Positions 54,162 to 62,942 of a stretch of 64,000 bases of DNA are shown here, piece by piece; the stretch's first letter is position 1, and each line of letters opens with the position of its first letter. Position numbers and translations under genes: made by a program. The DNA is from Leifsonia sp. 466MF (GTDB taxonomy: Bacteria; Actinomycetota; Actinomycetes; Actinomycetales; Microbacteriaceae), in assembly GCF_900100265.1 (NCBI RefSeq), contig NZ_LT629696.1, positions 3,286,001 to 3,350,000 on the forward strand, read 5' to 3'. A model generated the notes under the pieces. The model was not told the DNA's origin. It worked only from the letters and a program-made list of their open reading frames with translations, and searched no databases.

Positions 54162-54230
54162 TCGATCACCCTATGGGGGCACCGATTTCGACGGGGGAAA
54201 TCACTCCATTAGACAGGAGTTTTTTACACC

Positions 54231-54247
54231 GATAACCACCTTATGTC
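54231..54247. repeat. Island repeat motif, copy 3 (partial)
   Basis: GATAACCACCTTATGTC; shares GATA, ACCTTATGTC with copy 1 but lacks CAGATT. It lies between the nuclease-like gene and the 54321 gene, again at a gene boundary and in the same orientation. Confidence 0.4.
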
Positions 54248-54320
54248 TTTTTGAGCGTCGCTCGATTCTCATTGCGCACGAATACGCCGCTGTAAGCGAC
54301 TCCGCTGCTAGCTTCTAGCC

Positions 54321-54929
54321 ATGGCGGACGAACCAATCACCCTGCGTCTCAATCTCGGGCCGCGATCGACCATAGAAGCTGTCCAATCAGCAGTCGATGA
54401 CCTGGGACGACTTCTTACCTTCGCGAGCGAGATGCAGCGGTCAAGCGATCGACTGGCCTGGGAGTACGCAAGATTTGTCAGCCGCAGATCTGCGACGTTC
54501 TTCGAGCTGGGCGCCTTCGAAGCACTGGAAGGACTCGGCATCCGCGAAGCCCCCATTAGCCAGCTGACGCTGCGCGAGATCGAGGCGAACGCCCGCATCA
54601 CCGTCCAGTCGCTCCGCTACGAAAACCCCCTCGAGCTCGTCATCCTCGCGGGTGGCGTCGTTGTCGTGTACATCATCCGATTGATTCGCGATTGGCCGGC
54701 GCGCAGGCGCATCAATAACGCAGCGGCGACCGAATATGAGAACGCGGTGGCGTTCCGGCAGAAGTTCCGCGACCGGCTCCTCGACTCCATCGACAAGGGC
54801 GAACTGCCTCTGACTCCTGAACTCATCGATTCGCTGCTCACTGACGACGTAGCCAATGCTCTCTCCGCCGTGGCGGACGCTGATCTAAAGGTGCTCGGAC
54901 TTCCCACGTCATCCCCGGACAAGCGGTAG
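54321..54929 (+). CDS. Single-span membrane protein of unknown function
   Basis: A 202-residue protein I do not recognise. Residues 1-100 are soluble, with helical pieces (STIEAVQSAVDDLGRLLTFASEM, SQLTLREIEANARITVQSL). One span lies at ~104-124 (LELVILAGGVVVVYIIRLI). The rest is a basic then acidic helical tail. Clear coding pattern and island location; function unknown. Confidence 0.7.
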   Translation: MADEPITLRLNLGPRSTIEAVQSAVDDLGRLLTFASEMQRSSDRLAWEYARFVSRRSATFFELGAFEALEGLGIREAPISQLTLREIEANARITVQSLRYENPLELVILAGGVVVVYIIRLIRDWPARRRINNAAATEYENAVAFRQKFRDRLLDSIDKGELPLTPELIDSLLTDDVANALSAVADADLKVLGLPTSSPDKR

Positions 54930-55213
54930 CACCGCACTCCATTGCTATCGGCCGAGCCCGGCCAAGCCTCCACTGACGCCACGGATCGAGTGGCTTCTTG
55001 GCAGCTTTACGTACTGCCTTCTGTTCCTTTATCTAGGACCGATGTCGGCTGGGTCTTGTATCCCTACAGTTTTGAGACGTCTCGCTAAGATGCCGCGGGC
55101 TGCCTTTGAGTTCAAGCGAACCAAGTGCCGGCGAATCTCATAAGCCTGTGTCGCAACCCAGGCCGCGGAATCCGCGTCACGAAGATTGCTTACGAGACAG
55201 GCACCCCGTTGAG

Positions 55214-55240
55214 ATGAGACAGATCGGCTACGCGCGCGTC
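55214..55240 (+). pseudogene. Serine-recombinase N-terminal remnant
   Basis: ATG followed by MRQIGYARV, the usual first residues of resolvase/invertase-type recombinases (normally continuing STxDQ). The frame continues PPRPHMGV, so only the first nine codons remain. It sits immediately before the broken VOC copy at the edge of the accessory region. Confidence 0.5.
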
Positions 55241-55261
55241 CCGCCCCGGCCGCATATGGGC

Positions 55262-55339
55262 GTCGAGACCCCTCCAAAAGTGCGCCAGCTCAGTGGGGTG
55301 CCCGGCGAAGAAGGTGACCTTCGGGATCCGGGCGGTCAG
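55262..55339 (-). pseudogene. Truncated VOC gene start, diverged copy of 42245-42676
   Basis: The minus strand reads LTARIPKVTFFAGHPTELAHFW, against MTARIANVTFFAENPTELARFW in the intact VOC gene. One base is missing at the start codon (GGTCAGCG in place of GGTCATGCG), and the sequence departs after ~25 codons. GCGTCGAGG follows both copies (42677-42685, 55339-55347). It shows that a VOC paralogue was cut here. Confidence 0.6.
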
Positions 55340-55369
55340 CGTCGAGGCTGGGGACCACAGCCCGCCACA

Positions 55370-56113
55370 TCACGCCGCGGCGATCGCCTCCTCGATGAGC
55401 GACGCGGTCTCCGTCCAGTCCCTCACGGCACGCGTCGGGATGCCGAGCGCGAGCACCGGATAGTCGTTGCCGTCCGGGTCGAGACGGTCCCCGACGAAGA
55501 GCATGTCCGAGAACGGGATGTGCGTGATCGCCGCGAGCCTCCTCATCCCGTAGGCCTTGTCCACGCCACGCCGCGTGATGTCGATGCTGGTCGAACCGCC
55601 CGCACGCACCTCGAGTCCGGGCAGCCGCGACTGCACCGCCGTGCGGAGACTGCTGCGCCGCGTTCCCGCCGGATCCCAGGCGGACTTCTCGGCGACGGGT
55701 GCGAACTGGCCCAGCGCGGAGAACGTGATCTGCGAGCCGCGGTCCTCCATGACCGGCCCCCACGTGCCCGCATCCCACAATCCCAGGCGGGACGCCTCCT
55801 CCTCGACGACGGCGAGCGCCTCCTCCCGCTCGGCGTCGCTCAGGTTCTCGGCGTACCTGAGGCGCCAGCGGGCTCCGTCCCAGTTCAGGTAGCGCGTCCC
55901 GCAGGTCGGCATGAGGTGGAGGCGTTCCAGCGGCGCAGACGCGGGCAGACGGGAGAGCAGCTGGTCCCGGAACTGCTCGAACCGGCCTCCCGAGATCACG
56001 CACACCTCCTTCACCTCGAGGAGGTGTCCGAGCAGCGCGGCCATCCGCGGGTGGATGGGCGACTTCGACGGAGCGAGGGTGTCATCGAGATCGAAGGCGA
56101 CGAGACGGAGCAT
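55370..56113 (-). CDS. HAD-family phosphatase, phosphomannomutase-like
   Basis: A 247-residue HAD-IIB type hydrolase. Motif I is AFDLDDTLAPSKS; then VISGGRFEQFRDQLL, the PTCGTRYL cap start, the STSIDITRRGVDKAYGMRRL region and the motif IV FVGDRLDPDGNDYPVL. It resembles eukaryote-type phosphomannomutase/sucrose-phosphatase-like HADs. The ATG overlaps the LacI stop (TGATG), so it is cotranscribed with the glycan locus and may handle a phosphosugar, perhaps mannose derived, fitting GH130 upstream. Confidence 0.85.
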   Translation of the reverse strand: MLRLVAFDLDDTLAPSKSPIHPRMAALLGHLLEVKEVCVISGGRFEQFRDQLLSRLPASAPLERLHLMPTCGTRYLNWDGARWRLRYAENLSDAEREEALAVVEEEASRLGLWDAGTWGPVMEDRGSQITFSALGQFAPVAEKSAWDPAGTRRSSLRTAVQSRLPGLEVRAGGSTSIDITRRGVDKAYGMRRLAAITHIPFSDMLFVGDRLDPDGNDYPVLALGIPTRAVRDWTETASLIEEAIAAA

Positions 56114-57174
56114 CAGCGGGACCTTTCGTGGTCAAGTGGGCGGGGTGGCGGGCCGGTACTGCCCCGCACGACGAGTTCCAGGGGAAGAAGCGCGAGTTCG
56201 TGGGGTTCTCCACCGCCGATGCGGTCGGCCAGGAGGCGTCCGCATGCCCGGCCCCAGGCGTCCGCGTCATTGCACACGGTGGAGAGGGAGGGTGTGGTCG
56301 CGAGGGCGATCGGTCCGTCCTCGAGACCGATGACCGACAGCTCCTCCGGGACGGCCATGCCCCGACGCTGGGCGACCTGCATCCCGGAGGCGGCGAGGAT
56401 GCCGCTCTCATAGAGGATGGCGGTCGGCGCGACACTCCTATCGAGGAGACGCACTGTGGCGGCCGCGACGGAGGGCGGAGACGAGTCGGCACGGAACACG
56501 CGGACGTCGAGGCCGAGGAGGCGGGACTCGTCGACGAACGCGGCTATCCGCCGGGCCGACCGGACGAGCGCTCCGTCAGCGACCAGCGCGACCCGCCGGT
56601 GGCCCAGCCCCTGCAGGTGACGGATCGCCAGCCGCATCCCCTCCGCGTCGGCGCCGGACGCCCCCGCGTCGTCGCCCACCACGAACGGCAGACCGAGAGC
56701 CGTCAGAACGTCCGGACGCTCGTCGCCGATCCGCATGCCGAGGAGAAGGACGACGTCCACCTGGGACTCGCGGACGAATCCGGAGTAGACCTCCTGCTCC
56801 TCCACGCCCGTCGTGACGACGCGGACGACGAGGACGGCGCCCGTCGCGGCGAGCGCATCCCCGAGTCCGTGGAGGAACCCGCCCAGATCGGAGTCCGCTC
56901 CCGAACCGTCTCTGCGGATCACTACACCCGCACTCCGCGGCCGGCGCGCCGAGAGCGCCCGGGCGCGGGAGCTCGGCCGCCAGCCGAGCTCCCGCGCCGC
57001 CCGCACGATGCGGTCGGTCGTCACCTGGCTGAGGCCGCGACGACCGTTGAAGACGAACGAGACGGCGCTCTTGGAGACGCCCGCTCGCGCGGCGACGTCC
57101 GCGATGGTGATGCGCCGCTCCCCCGGCTGCTGGGCGGCACCGAAGGCGGGATCCGGACCCGAACCGGCTCCCAC
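56113..57174 (-). CDS. LacI-family regulator
   Basis: A LacI protein of ~353 residues with HTH ITIADVAARAGVSKSAVSFVFNGRRGLSQVTTDRIVRAARELGW and a periplasmic-binding-protein-like sensor (VDVVLLLGMRIGDE; ELSVIGLEDGPIALATTPSLSTVCN). I place the start at GTG 57174, after the lyase gene stop at 57191; a GTG at 57225 would run inside the lyase gene. It likely represses this glycan locus; no operator is visible within the window because the locus promoter lies off the right edge. Confidence 0.8.
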   Translation of the reverse strand: MGAGSGPDPAFGAAQQPGERRITIADVAARAGVSKSAVSFVFNGRRGLSQVTTDRIVRAARELGWRPSSRARALSARRPRSAGVVIRRDGSGADSDLGGFLHGLGDALAATGAVLVVRVVTTGVEEQEVYSGFVRESQVDVVLLLGMRIGDERPDVLTALGLPFVVGDDAGASGADAEGMRLAIRHLQGLGHRRVALVADGALVRSARRIAAFVDESRLLGLDVRVFRADSSPPSVAAATVRLLDRSVAPTAILYESGILAASGMQVAQRRGMAVPEELSVIGLEDGPIALATTPSLSTVCNDADAWGRACGRLLADRIGGGEPHELALLPLELVVRGSTGPPPRPLDHERSR

Positions 57175-57190
57175 CTCGGCGCCCCGCCCG

Positions 57191-60100
57191 CTACCGCGCC
57201 ACAGCCCACGGGCCGTTGACGTCACCCGGAGCCTGGTTGCGGGTCCACCACTTCGCGACGTAGACGACTCCCTTGTAGCTGGCCCGGTCGCCCGCGGTGA
57301 AGATGCGCGACGGCGTCCACAACGCGGTGCCGTCCGGTGCGGTGGCCATCTCCTGCCACGGTCCCGTCACCGACCCCGGGACATCGCCACGGCTGTACCA
57401 GCCGGCCAGGAAGGTCTTGCCCTGGTACACGACGGTGTCGCCCGCAGCGAAGACGCGGGACGACGTCCACACGGCGGCACCGCTCTCCGTCATCGCCAGC
57501 TCCTGCCAGGCTCCGGTGTTGCTGAGCCCGGGCTGCTCGCCCTTCGTGGACCATCCCGCCTTGTAGACGGAACCCTTGTAGCTGACGATGTCGCCCGTCT
57601 TGTAGGACGTCGTCTTGCTCCAGGCGGCAGGCAGCACCACGGTGACGGTCAGCGTCGTGCTGGCACCGGCGACCGTGTCGCTGCCGCTGTAGGTCGCGGT
57701 CAGCACGTGGTCGCCCGCTGCGAGACCAGGCGGCAGGGTGAACGTGGCGACACCGCCCGTCAGGGATGCGACCCCGCGGTCCTTGTCCCCCTCGGTGAGA
57801 GCGACCTTCCCGGAGACCGGGAGTGGAGAGGTGACCGTGACGGTGACCGTCGCCGCCGTCCCCCACTTCGTGCTGACAGCGGGTGCGCTGACGACGGCGG
57901 TGGCGCGCAGACCGTCGAGAGCCGCCTTCAGCGCAGCGGTGCTCGCGTCGATCGCGGGCTGTGTGGCGTCGGCCGCCGTGAGCGTCGCCTTCGCGGCCTC
58001 CAGCGCGGGCAGCACGGGCGACCAGGTGGCCGGCGTGTACACCGTGCTGTCGAGACCGTTGGCCCGATCCACCTGTGCCTGCAGAGCGCTCTTGTCGACC
58101 GCCACCGTGACCGGGCAGCGGACGAACTCGTCCCCTGCACTGTGCACGAGCACGACGGACGTGCTGCCGGGCGCCCCGGTCTTCAGGCCGACGGAGACCG
58201 TCCCATCGGCGGCCGCCTGGGGTGCGGACGCCACCGCCGCGACGGACGGGTCGAGCGAGTACGCCGTGAACGAGTCGCTATCGACGAGCGGGGTGACGGT
58301 CGCGGCCAGGATGGCGGTGCTGTCCCTGTCCGCGTTCACCGGCGCCGGGCACGCCAGGCTGTATCCGCCGTAGACCTCGAACTCCCAGATGTTGAGTCCG
58401 TACTTGGTCGCCGGCGACCCGATGACGCGGACGTACCGCACCTCCGCCGTCGGGAACGAGGTGCTGTCGCGGCGGTGGTCGGCGGTGCCGGTGTTCTGCA
58501 CGCGGGCCAGCGGCGTCCAATCGCTGCCGTTCACCGATCCCTCGAGCTGGTAGTCGGTCGAGTTGCCGCTCTCCCACTCGACGACCGCCTGAGACACCGG
58601 ACGGACCGTGCCCAGGTCGACCTGCAGCCAGTTGCGGTTGGTGTACGGCGCCGTGCCGGAGGGTCGGGCGGAAGACCACTTGGTGGTCTTCGAGCCGTCC
58701 GTCGCCGCCGGAGCCTGCACGTTCGCGAGGTTGTTGTACACGCTGTCCGCTGTGGTGGGCTTCCCGAGAGCGAGGTTCACCCGCCCGGCCGATGCGGGCG
58801 CCGTGGTGATGGCGCTGTCGCCGAACACCTCGAACTCCCACACCGAGACGCCGTAGGTGGTGAGTGCCCGCTTCACGGTCTGCATCCGGACATAGCGTCC
58901 TGTCGCGTTGAGCGCGACGAGGTCGGTGCCGCCATCGCTTCCGGCGGCGGGCGTCGTGTAGGCGTCGCGCCAGGTGCTGCCGTCATCCGAGACCTGGATC
59001 TTGTACTGGCTGGCGTAGGACGCCTCCCAGAAGAGCCTCGCGGCGCCGATCTTCCGCACGCTGCCGAGGTCGACCTGGAGCCACGAGGTATCCGGCGATC
59101 CGGTCCTGTCGGCGATCCAGCGGGTGGTCGCGTTCCCGTCGGTCGCGCTCGCCGGACTCGTCCCATCGGAGGCGGTGGTCGGCGCGCCGAGCGCGAGGTT
59201 CGCGCGGGCGAACGCGGCGAACTCGGTCACCGAGTAGGAGCCGCCTCCCGGGCCGTCCAGGGGCAGGATGCGGACGAAGTTCGCCGCGACCGCCGGGAAG
59301 TCGACGTGCTGGTGTCCTCCAGTGCCGTTCTGGACCAGCGATTGATCGGTCCAGGTCGTCCCGTCCAGAGAGGTCTGGACGAGGAAGCGCGTGGCGTAGT
59401 CGGCGCCCCAGTCGATGTCCGCGCCCATGGCGTACGTGCCGGCGGCGAGCCGCTGGCTCAGCCACGGGGCCGCACCGGACGACTGCCATGCGGTCGTCTG
59501 GTCGGCGTCACCCGCACGCGCGGGGCCGTGGCCCGCGACCGAACCGCTTGCCGTGTAGGGCGAGCCGTCCGAGTCGTCCGCCACCAGCGGCTCCGTGACG
59601 GTCTTCCCGAGGTTCGCACCGGTGCCGAGCACGAAGGTGCCGCGCGACGCCGACGCGCCTCCGCTCAGCGCCACATCCACGAGCAGGCCGGGCTGGCTGG
59701 GGTTCGACAGACTCACGACCGGGGTGCCGGAGGACTCGTCGAGCATCACGATGCTCGGCTGGCTCACCGAGAGCGTGCGGCCGTCGCCGAGGTCGAGCGA
59801 GCCGGCGCGGTAGAACGTCGCCATCGTCCGCTTGAGCCCGGGATGCTGCACCGCCTGCACCGATGTGTCGTTGCGGAGGATCTTCACGGCGGGGTTCGCC
59901 GCGTAGGCCTGGGTCTGCGCTGCCGACTTCGCCGGCAGCACGATGTACTGGTATCCGGCGCCGCTGGGCGTCGTCCCATGATCGAAGTACAGCGTGAACG
60001 CGTCGTGGCTCTCCGGCTGGTCGCCGTAGTAGCTGCCCGTCTGCGTCTTGTCGGACACCGTCACCGCCTGGTCGGACGGGAACACGTACCCGACCTTGTC

Positions 60101-61777
60101 GTTGTACGCCCACGACGGATCGGCGACGACCTTCCCGTCGGTGCCGGGCGCGACCTTCTGACCGTCGACCGAGGCGTTGTCCTTCGCGGCGACCTGGTTG
60201 ACGGTGGTGTGGATGGGCGCGGTCGAGGACGACTGGATGCCCGCGCCGAGCGCCACCATCTCGTCGTCGAAGTAGTAGTAGCTCTTCTGCGCCTGCGTGC
60301 CCGCGCGGTCGAGGCTCTCCACGCTCGCACCGTAGGTGCCGTCCGAGACGCCGCCGGTGAACGCGCCGCCGTTGGCGGAGCGGCCGTCCTTGCCGAGCGA
60401 GGTCTCCTTCACGTACGGCACGGTCGTGCCGGGGTAGTGGTACCAGTCGAACGCCGGTCCGAGGTCGGTGTACTCCTTGTTCGTCACCTGGATCGCCGTC
60501 GTGCCTGTGCGGTTCCAGACGATCTCGTTGCCGACGTCCTTGCGGAGGGTGGAGCGGTACTCGCTTCCCACGGTCCGGCTCGAGTTCAGACCGGTCACGA
60601 TGCCGTAGTCGGCCCGCTGGTGCGAGGAGAACTCGGAGCGCCAGAAGTACTTGTCGCCGGTGACGCCGTTGCCGGCCGTCTTCCCGCGGATGTTGTCGGC
60701 CATCTGCCGGTAGGCCGTCGCGTAGAGGGGGTCGGTGCGCGCCATCCGGTCGAGCGGATCCAGGAACACGGCGCCGTAGCTCGTAACCCCGTCGACCGTG
60801 GTCGCCGGCCGGTAGAGGAGGTACAGCATCTCGATCTCGCCGCGGATCAGCCAGCGGGTGCCGTCGACGATGTAGAACGCGATCGTATCCAGCTGATCGC
60901 GGGTGAAGGCCAGGCTCGTGCCGCGGGCGGAGTCCGCCCACATCGCCACCATGGTGAACAGGGCCATCCCGTAGCCCTCGCTGTAGAGCTGCGCGCCGTG
61001 CGCCCAGAACGTCGAGTCCGGCTGCACCGCCTCCTGCACGGTGCCCGAGTCGTCGACGGCCACCGTCTGCACCATCGTGGCGAACCCCGCCGTGATCGCG
61101 GCGGCGTCGCGGGTGGCGAGCGCCTTGTACAGGTAGTCGGAGGTGCGCCAGGCGCCGTTCGCGCCGGCCGGGTCCAGCTTGCCCTGGTTGTGCTTGATCG
61201 CCAGAGCTGCGGCATCGGCGCTCAGCTCGTCGCCGACGAAGATCGAGATCCGGCCCATCGCGATCGACTCGCCGATCTCGGTCTCCCACCAGTTCGTGTT
61301 CCCCGGGTTCACCTGATCCCAGTACGCGAGCGCGCGTTCCTCCGCGGCGATCAGCGCGGGGTCGTGGTAGCCCTTCGCCGACGTCTCGCGGTAGGCCTGC
61401 GCGATGGCGACCATCCGGTAGAGAGCCTTGTAGGCATCCCACGTCTTGCCGTTCGCCGAGCTCGTCGTGTCCTGATAGTTCACGTCCGACCACGAGCCGT
61501 CCGCGTTCTGCGAGGCGACGTAATCGAGGGCGTTGCTGGTCTGCGCCAGGTAGATGCCGTTGGCGATCTGCACCTCATCCCCCTGGCTCAGGTAGTAGTC
61601 CTGCAGCCGGGTGACGATCGTGGAGACGTCCGTCTGCAGGTCCGCCGCCTGGGCTGGCGCTGCGAGACCGGCCGCGCTCAGGAGGGCCGCGACGAGGAAG
61701 GCCACGAACGCCGAGAGGCGCGAGCGGCGGAGGAGCGTTGGACGTGGAGCGTTCGGGTCTTCGGGATGACGCGTCAT
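57191..61777 (-). CDS. Secreted polysaccharide lyase family 8 with discoidin, FIVAR, Ig and CBM5/12-like modules
   Basis: A 1528-residue secreted enzyme. Signal peptide 1-44 (APAQA). Catalytic alpha-toroid ~50-370 with PL8 residues N207, H260 (FWAHGAQ) and Y269 (SEGYG), and an aromatic NWWETEIG patch; a beta-sandwich part follows to ~740. Three discoidin-like modules (~745-858, 862-990, 1000-1140), a FIVAR-type helical unit (~1228-1294), an Ig-like Big_3 domain (~1295-1380) and three 42-44-residue CBM5/12-like repeats with the pattern YxAGW or YVAKWW (~1386-1528). PL8 cleaves hyaluronan, chondroitin or xanthan by beta-elimination. Neighbouring GH130 mildly favours mannose-containing xanthan; that is inference. 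ATG 61777 has GGAG upstream. Confidence 0.85.
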   Translation of the reverse strand: MTRHPEDPNAPRPTLLRRSRLSAFVAFLVAALLSAAGLAAPAQAADLQTDVSTIVTRLQDYYLSQGDEVQIANGIYLAQTSNALDYVASQNADGSWSDVNYQDTTSSANGKTWDAYKALYRMVAIAQAYRETSAKGYHDPALIAAEERALAYWDQVNPGNTNWWETEIGESIAMGRISIFVGDELSADAAALAIKHNQGKLDPAGANGAWRTSDYLYKALATRDAAAITAGFATMVQTVAVDDSGTVQEAVQPDSTFWAHGAQLYSEGYGMALFTMVAMWADSARGTSLAFTRDQLDTIAFYIVDGTRWLIRGEIEMLYLLYRPATTVDGVTSYGAVFLDPLDRMARTDPLYATAYRQMADNIRGKTAGNGVTGDKYFWRSEFSSHQRADYGIVTGLNSSRTVGSEYRSTLRKDVGNEIVWNRTGTTAIQVTNKEYTDLGPAFDWYHYPGTTVPYVKETSLGKDGRSANGGAFTGGVSDGTYGASVESLDRAGTQAQKSYYYFDDEMVALGAGIQSSSTAPIHTTVNQVAAKDNASVDGQKVAPGTDGKVVADPSWAYNDKVGYVFPSDQAVTVSDKTQTGSYYGDQPESHDAFTLYFDHGTTPSGAGYQYIVLPAKSAAQTQAYAANPAVKILRNDTSVQAVQHPGLKRTMATFYRAGSLDLGDGRTLSVSQPSIVMLDESSGTPVVSLSNPSQPGLLVDVALSGGASASRGTFVLGTGANLGKTVTEPLVADDSDGSPYTASGSVAGHGPARAGDADQTTAWQSSGAAPWLSQRLAAGTYAMGADIDWGADYATRFLVQTSLDGTTWTDQSLVQNGTGGHQHVDFPAVAANFVRILPLDGPGGGSYSVTEFAAFARANLALGAPTTASDGTSPASATDGNATTRWIADRTGSPDTSWLQVDLGSVRKIGAARLFWEASYASQYKIQVSDDGSTWRDAYTTPAAGSDGGTDLVALNATGRYVRMQTVKRALTTYGVSVWEFEVFGDSAITTAPASAGRVNLALGKPTTADSVYNNLANVQAPAATDGSKTTKWSSARPSGTAPYTNRNWLQVDLGTVRPVSQAVVEWESGNSTDYQLEGSVNGSDWTPLARVQNTGTADHRRDSTSFPTAEVRYVRVIGSPATKYGLNIWEFEVYGGYSLACPAPVNADRDSTAILAATVTPLVDSDSFTAYSLDPSVAAVASAPQAAADGTVSVGLKTGAPGSTSVVLVHSAGDEFVRCPVTVAVDKSALQAQVDRANGLDSTVYTPATWSPVLPALEAAKATLTAADATQPAIDASTAALKAALDGLRATAVVSAPAVSTKWGTAATVTVTVTSPLPVSGKVALTEGDKDRGVASLTGGVATFTLPPGLAAGDHVLTATYSGSDTVAGASTTLTVTVVLPAAWSKTTSYKTGDIVSYKGSVYKAGWSTKGEQPGLSNTGAWQELAMTESGAAVWTSSRVFAAGDTVVYQGKTFLAGWYSRGDVPGSVTGPWQEMATAPDGTALWTPSRIFTAGDRASYKGVVYVAKWWTRNQAPGDVNGPWAVAR

Positions 61778-61808
61778 TGCGTTGGACTCCTTGTTCGCTG
61801 GAGGTGGG

Positions 61809-62903
61809 TCAGGGGATGCGGACGAGCCGGGCGACGCAGATCCGCGTGTCGGCTGCGCCGTAGAAGACGACATGCTCTCCGTCGATCTTCTCGATCGCCG
61901 TGGGGAACAGGACGTTCGCCACGGTTCCCGCGGTCTCGCCCGCGGTCTCCGGGGCCATCAGGGGCTCGCTCGTGCGGGCGAGCACGCGCGAGGGGTCGTC
62001 GGCGTCGAGGAGCATGGCGCCGACCACGTAGCGGACGGTGAATGCCTGGGGCACAAACGATCCGCCCGGCAGGCTGCCGGTGACGCCGTGGTGGAGCAGC
62101 AGCCAGCCCTCGGGCACCCGCAGCGGAGCGGGGCCGGCGCCGATCTTCAGGGCCTCCCACTCGTACTCGGGGCCTGCGACGAAGCGGTGGCCGCCGGGAC
62201 GGGTGAGCGCCGTGATGTCCTGCACGGCGTCGTCCACCGGCACGTAAGAGATCCAGATGCTCGCGCGGTCGTCCGTCACGCCCGCGGGAAGCGGCGGCTG
62301 CTCGTCCGGCCGGACGAACCCGAAGTCCCACATCGGCCGGTGCAGCATGGCGAAGCTCGGGCGGCCCTCCGGGTCGGGCACGACCTCCGGGAAGAACACG
62401 ACGTCCTTGTTCGGAAAGAGGTTGAGGTCGGTGTCGAGGGCGTCGTCGTAGGCGAACTGGATGGGGCCGAGCCGCGTCCACTCGCGGCCGTCGGTCGACA
62501 CGGCGAGGGCGGGCTTCGGTCCGAGCGGCCCGAACGCGACGTAGCTCATCACGTGGATGCCGAGGTCGTTCAGCGGGGTGATGCGCGGGTCCTCCACGCC
62601 GCCGTGCGCCGTGCCGTGCTCCCATCCCCGCTGCGCCTCCAGGGCGATCTCGAGGTCCGCGACGCCGGTCGGCACACCGTCGGTCACGACGACACGCGCC
62701 CGCCCGATCCGCGACACGTTCTGCTCGGCGACCAGCCGCGGGAACAGGTGCACCGTGCCGTCCGGGTCCTGCACGGTCGCGGGGTTCAGCACGCCCTCGA
62801 CCTGGCGCGGGTCGGCCGGGTCGGGCTCCATGACGATGCCGATGCGCTCCAGTGCGTACGGGATGGCGACGGCGGTGGTGCGGGCGGGGGTGGTGGTGGA
62901 CAA
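61809..62903 (-). CDS. GH130-family glycosidase/phosphorylase
   Basis: A 364-residue five-bladed-propeller enzyme. Family motifs: ERIGIVMEP, LNPATVQDPDGTVHLFPRL, HGGVEDPRIT (catalytic Asp region), and KDVVFFPEVV. GH130 members phosphorolyse or hydrolyse beta-mannosides. No signal peptide, so it works on imported sugar. The TTG 62903 start has GAGAGG upstream. Between the ABC permeases and PL8 lyase genes on the same strand. Confidence 0.85.
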   Translation of the reverse strand: MSTTTPARTTAVAIPYALERIGIVMEPDPADPRQVEGVLNPATVQDPDGTVHLFPRLVAEQNVSRIGRARVVVTDGVPTGVADLEIALEAQRGWEHGTAHGGVEDPRITPLNDLGIHVMSYVAFGPLGPKPALAVSTDGREWTRLGPIQFAYDDALDTDLNLFPNKDVVFFPEVVPDPEGRPSFAMLHRPMWDFGFVRPDEQPPLPAGVTDDRASIWISYVPVDDAVQDITALTRPGGHRFVAGPEYEWEALKIGAGPAPLRVPEGWLLLHHGVTGSLPGGSFVPQAFTVRYVVGAMLLDADDPSRVLARTSEPLMAPETAGETAGTVANVLFPTAIEKIDGEHVVFYGAADTRICVARLVRIP

Positions 62904-62942
62904 CAGGACCTCTCTAGCGGATGGGGTGATGCGTGGACGGGG

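Larger units (their letters stand above)
54930..55361. other. Right edge of the island: remnants only
   Basis: No intact gene. It holds two recognisable fragments, a serine-recombinase N-terminus (55214-55240) and a VOC N-terminus (55262-55339), listed separately. The stretch 54930-55210 shows nothing clear. Confidence 0.5.

Noticed and set aside
54203..54225. ACTCC-N8-GGAGT followed by a T-run, resembling an intrinsic terminator
   Set aside because: Only a 5 bp stem with a long loop, and no plus-strand gene ends just before it.
55029..55277. A minus-strand open frame of 82 codons at the island edge
   Set aside because: No recognisable family, no good ribosome site, and it crosses the recombinase and VOC remnants.
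56813..62041. A very long plus-strand open frame opposite the PL8 lyase gene
   Set aside because: Same cause; composition is typical of an antisense frame and no family is visible.
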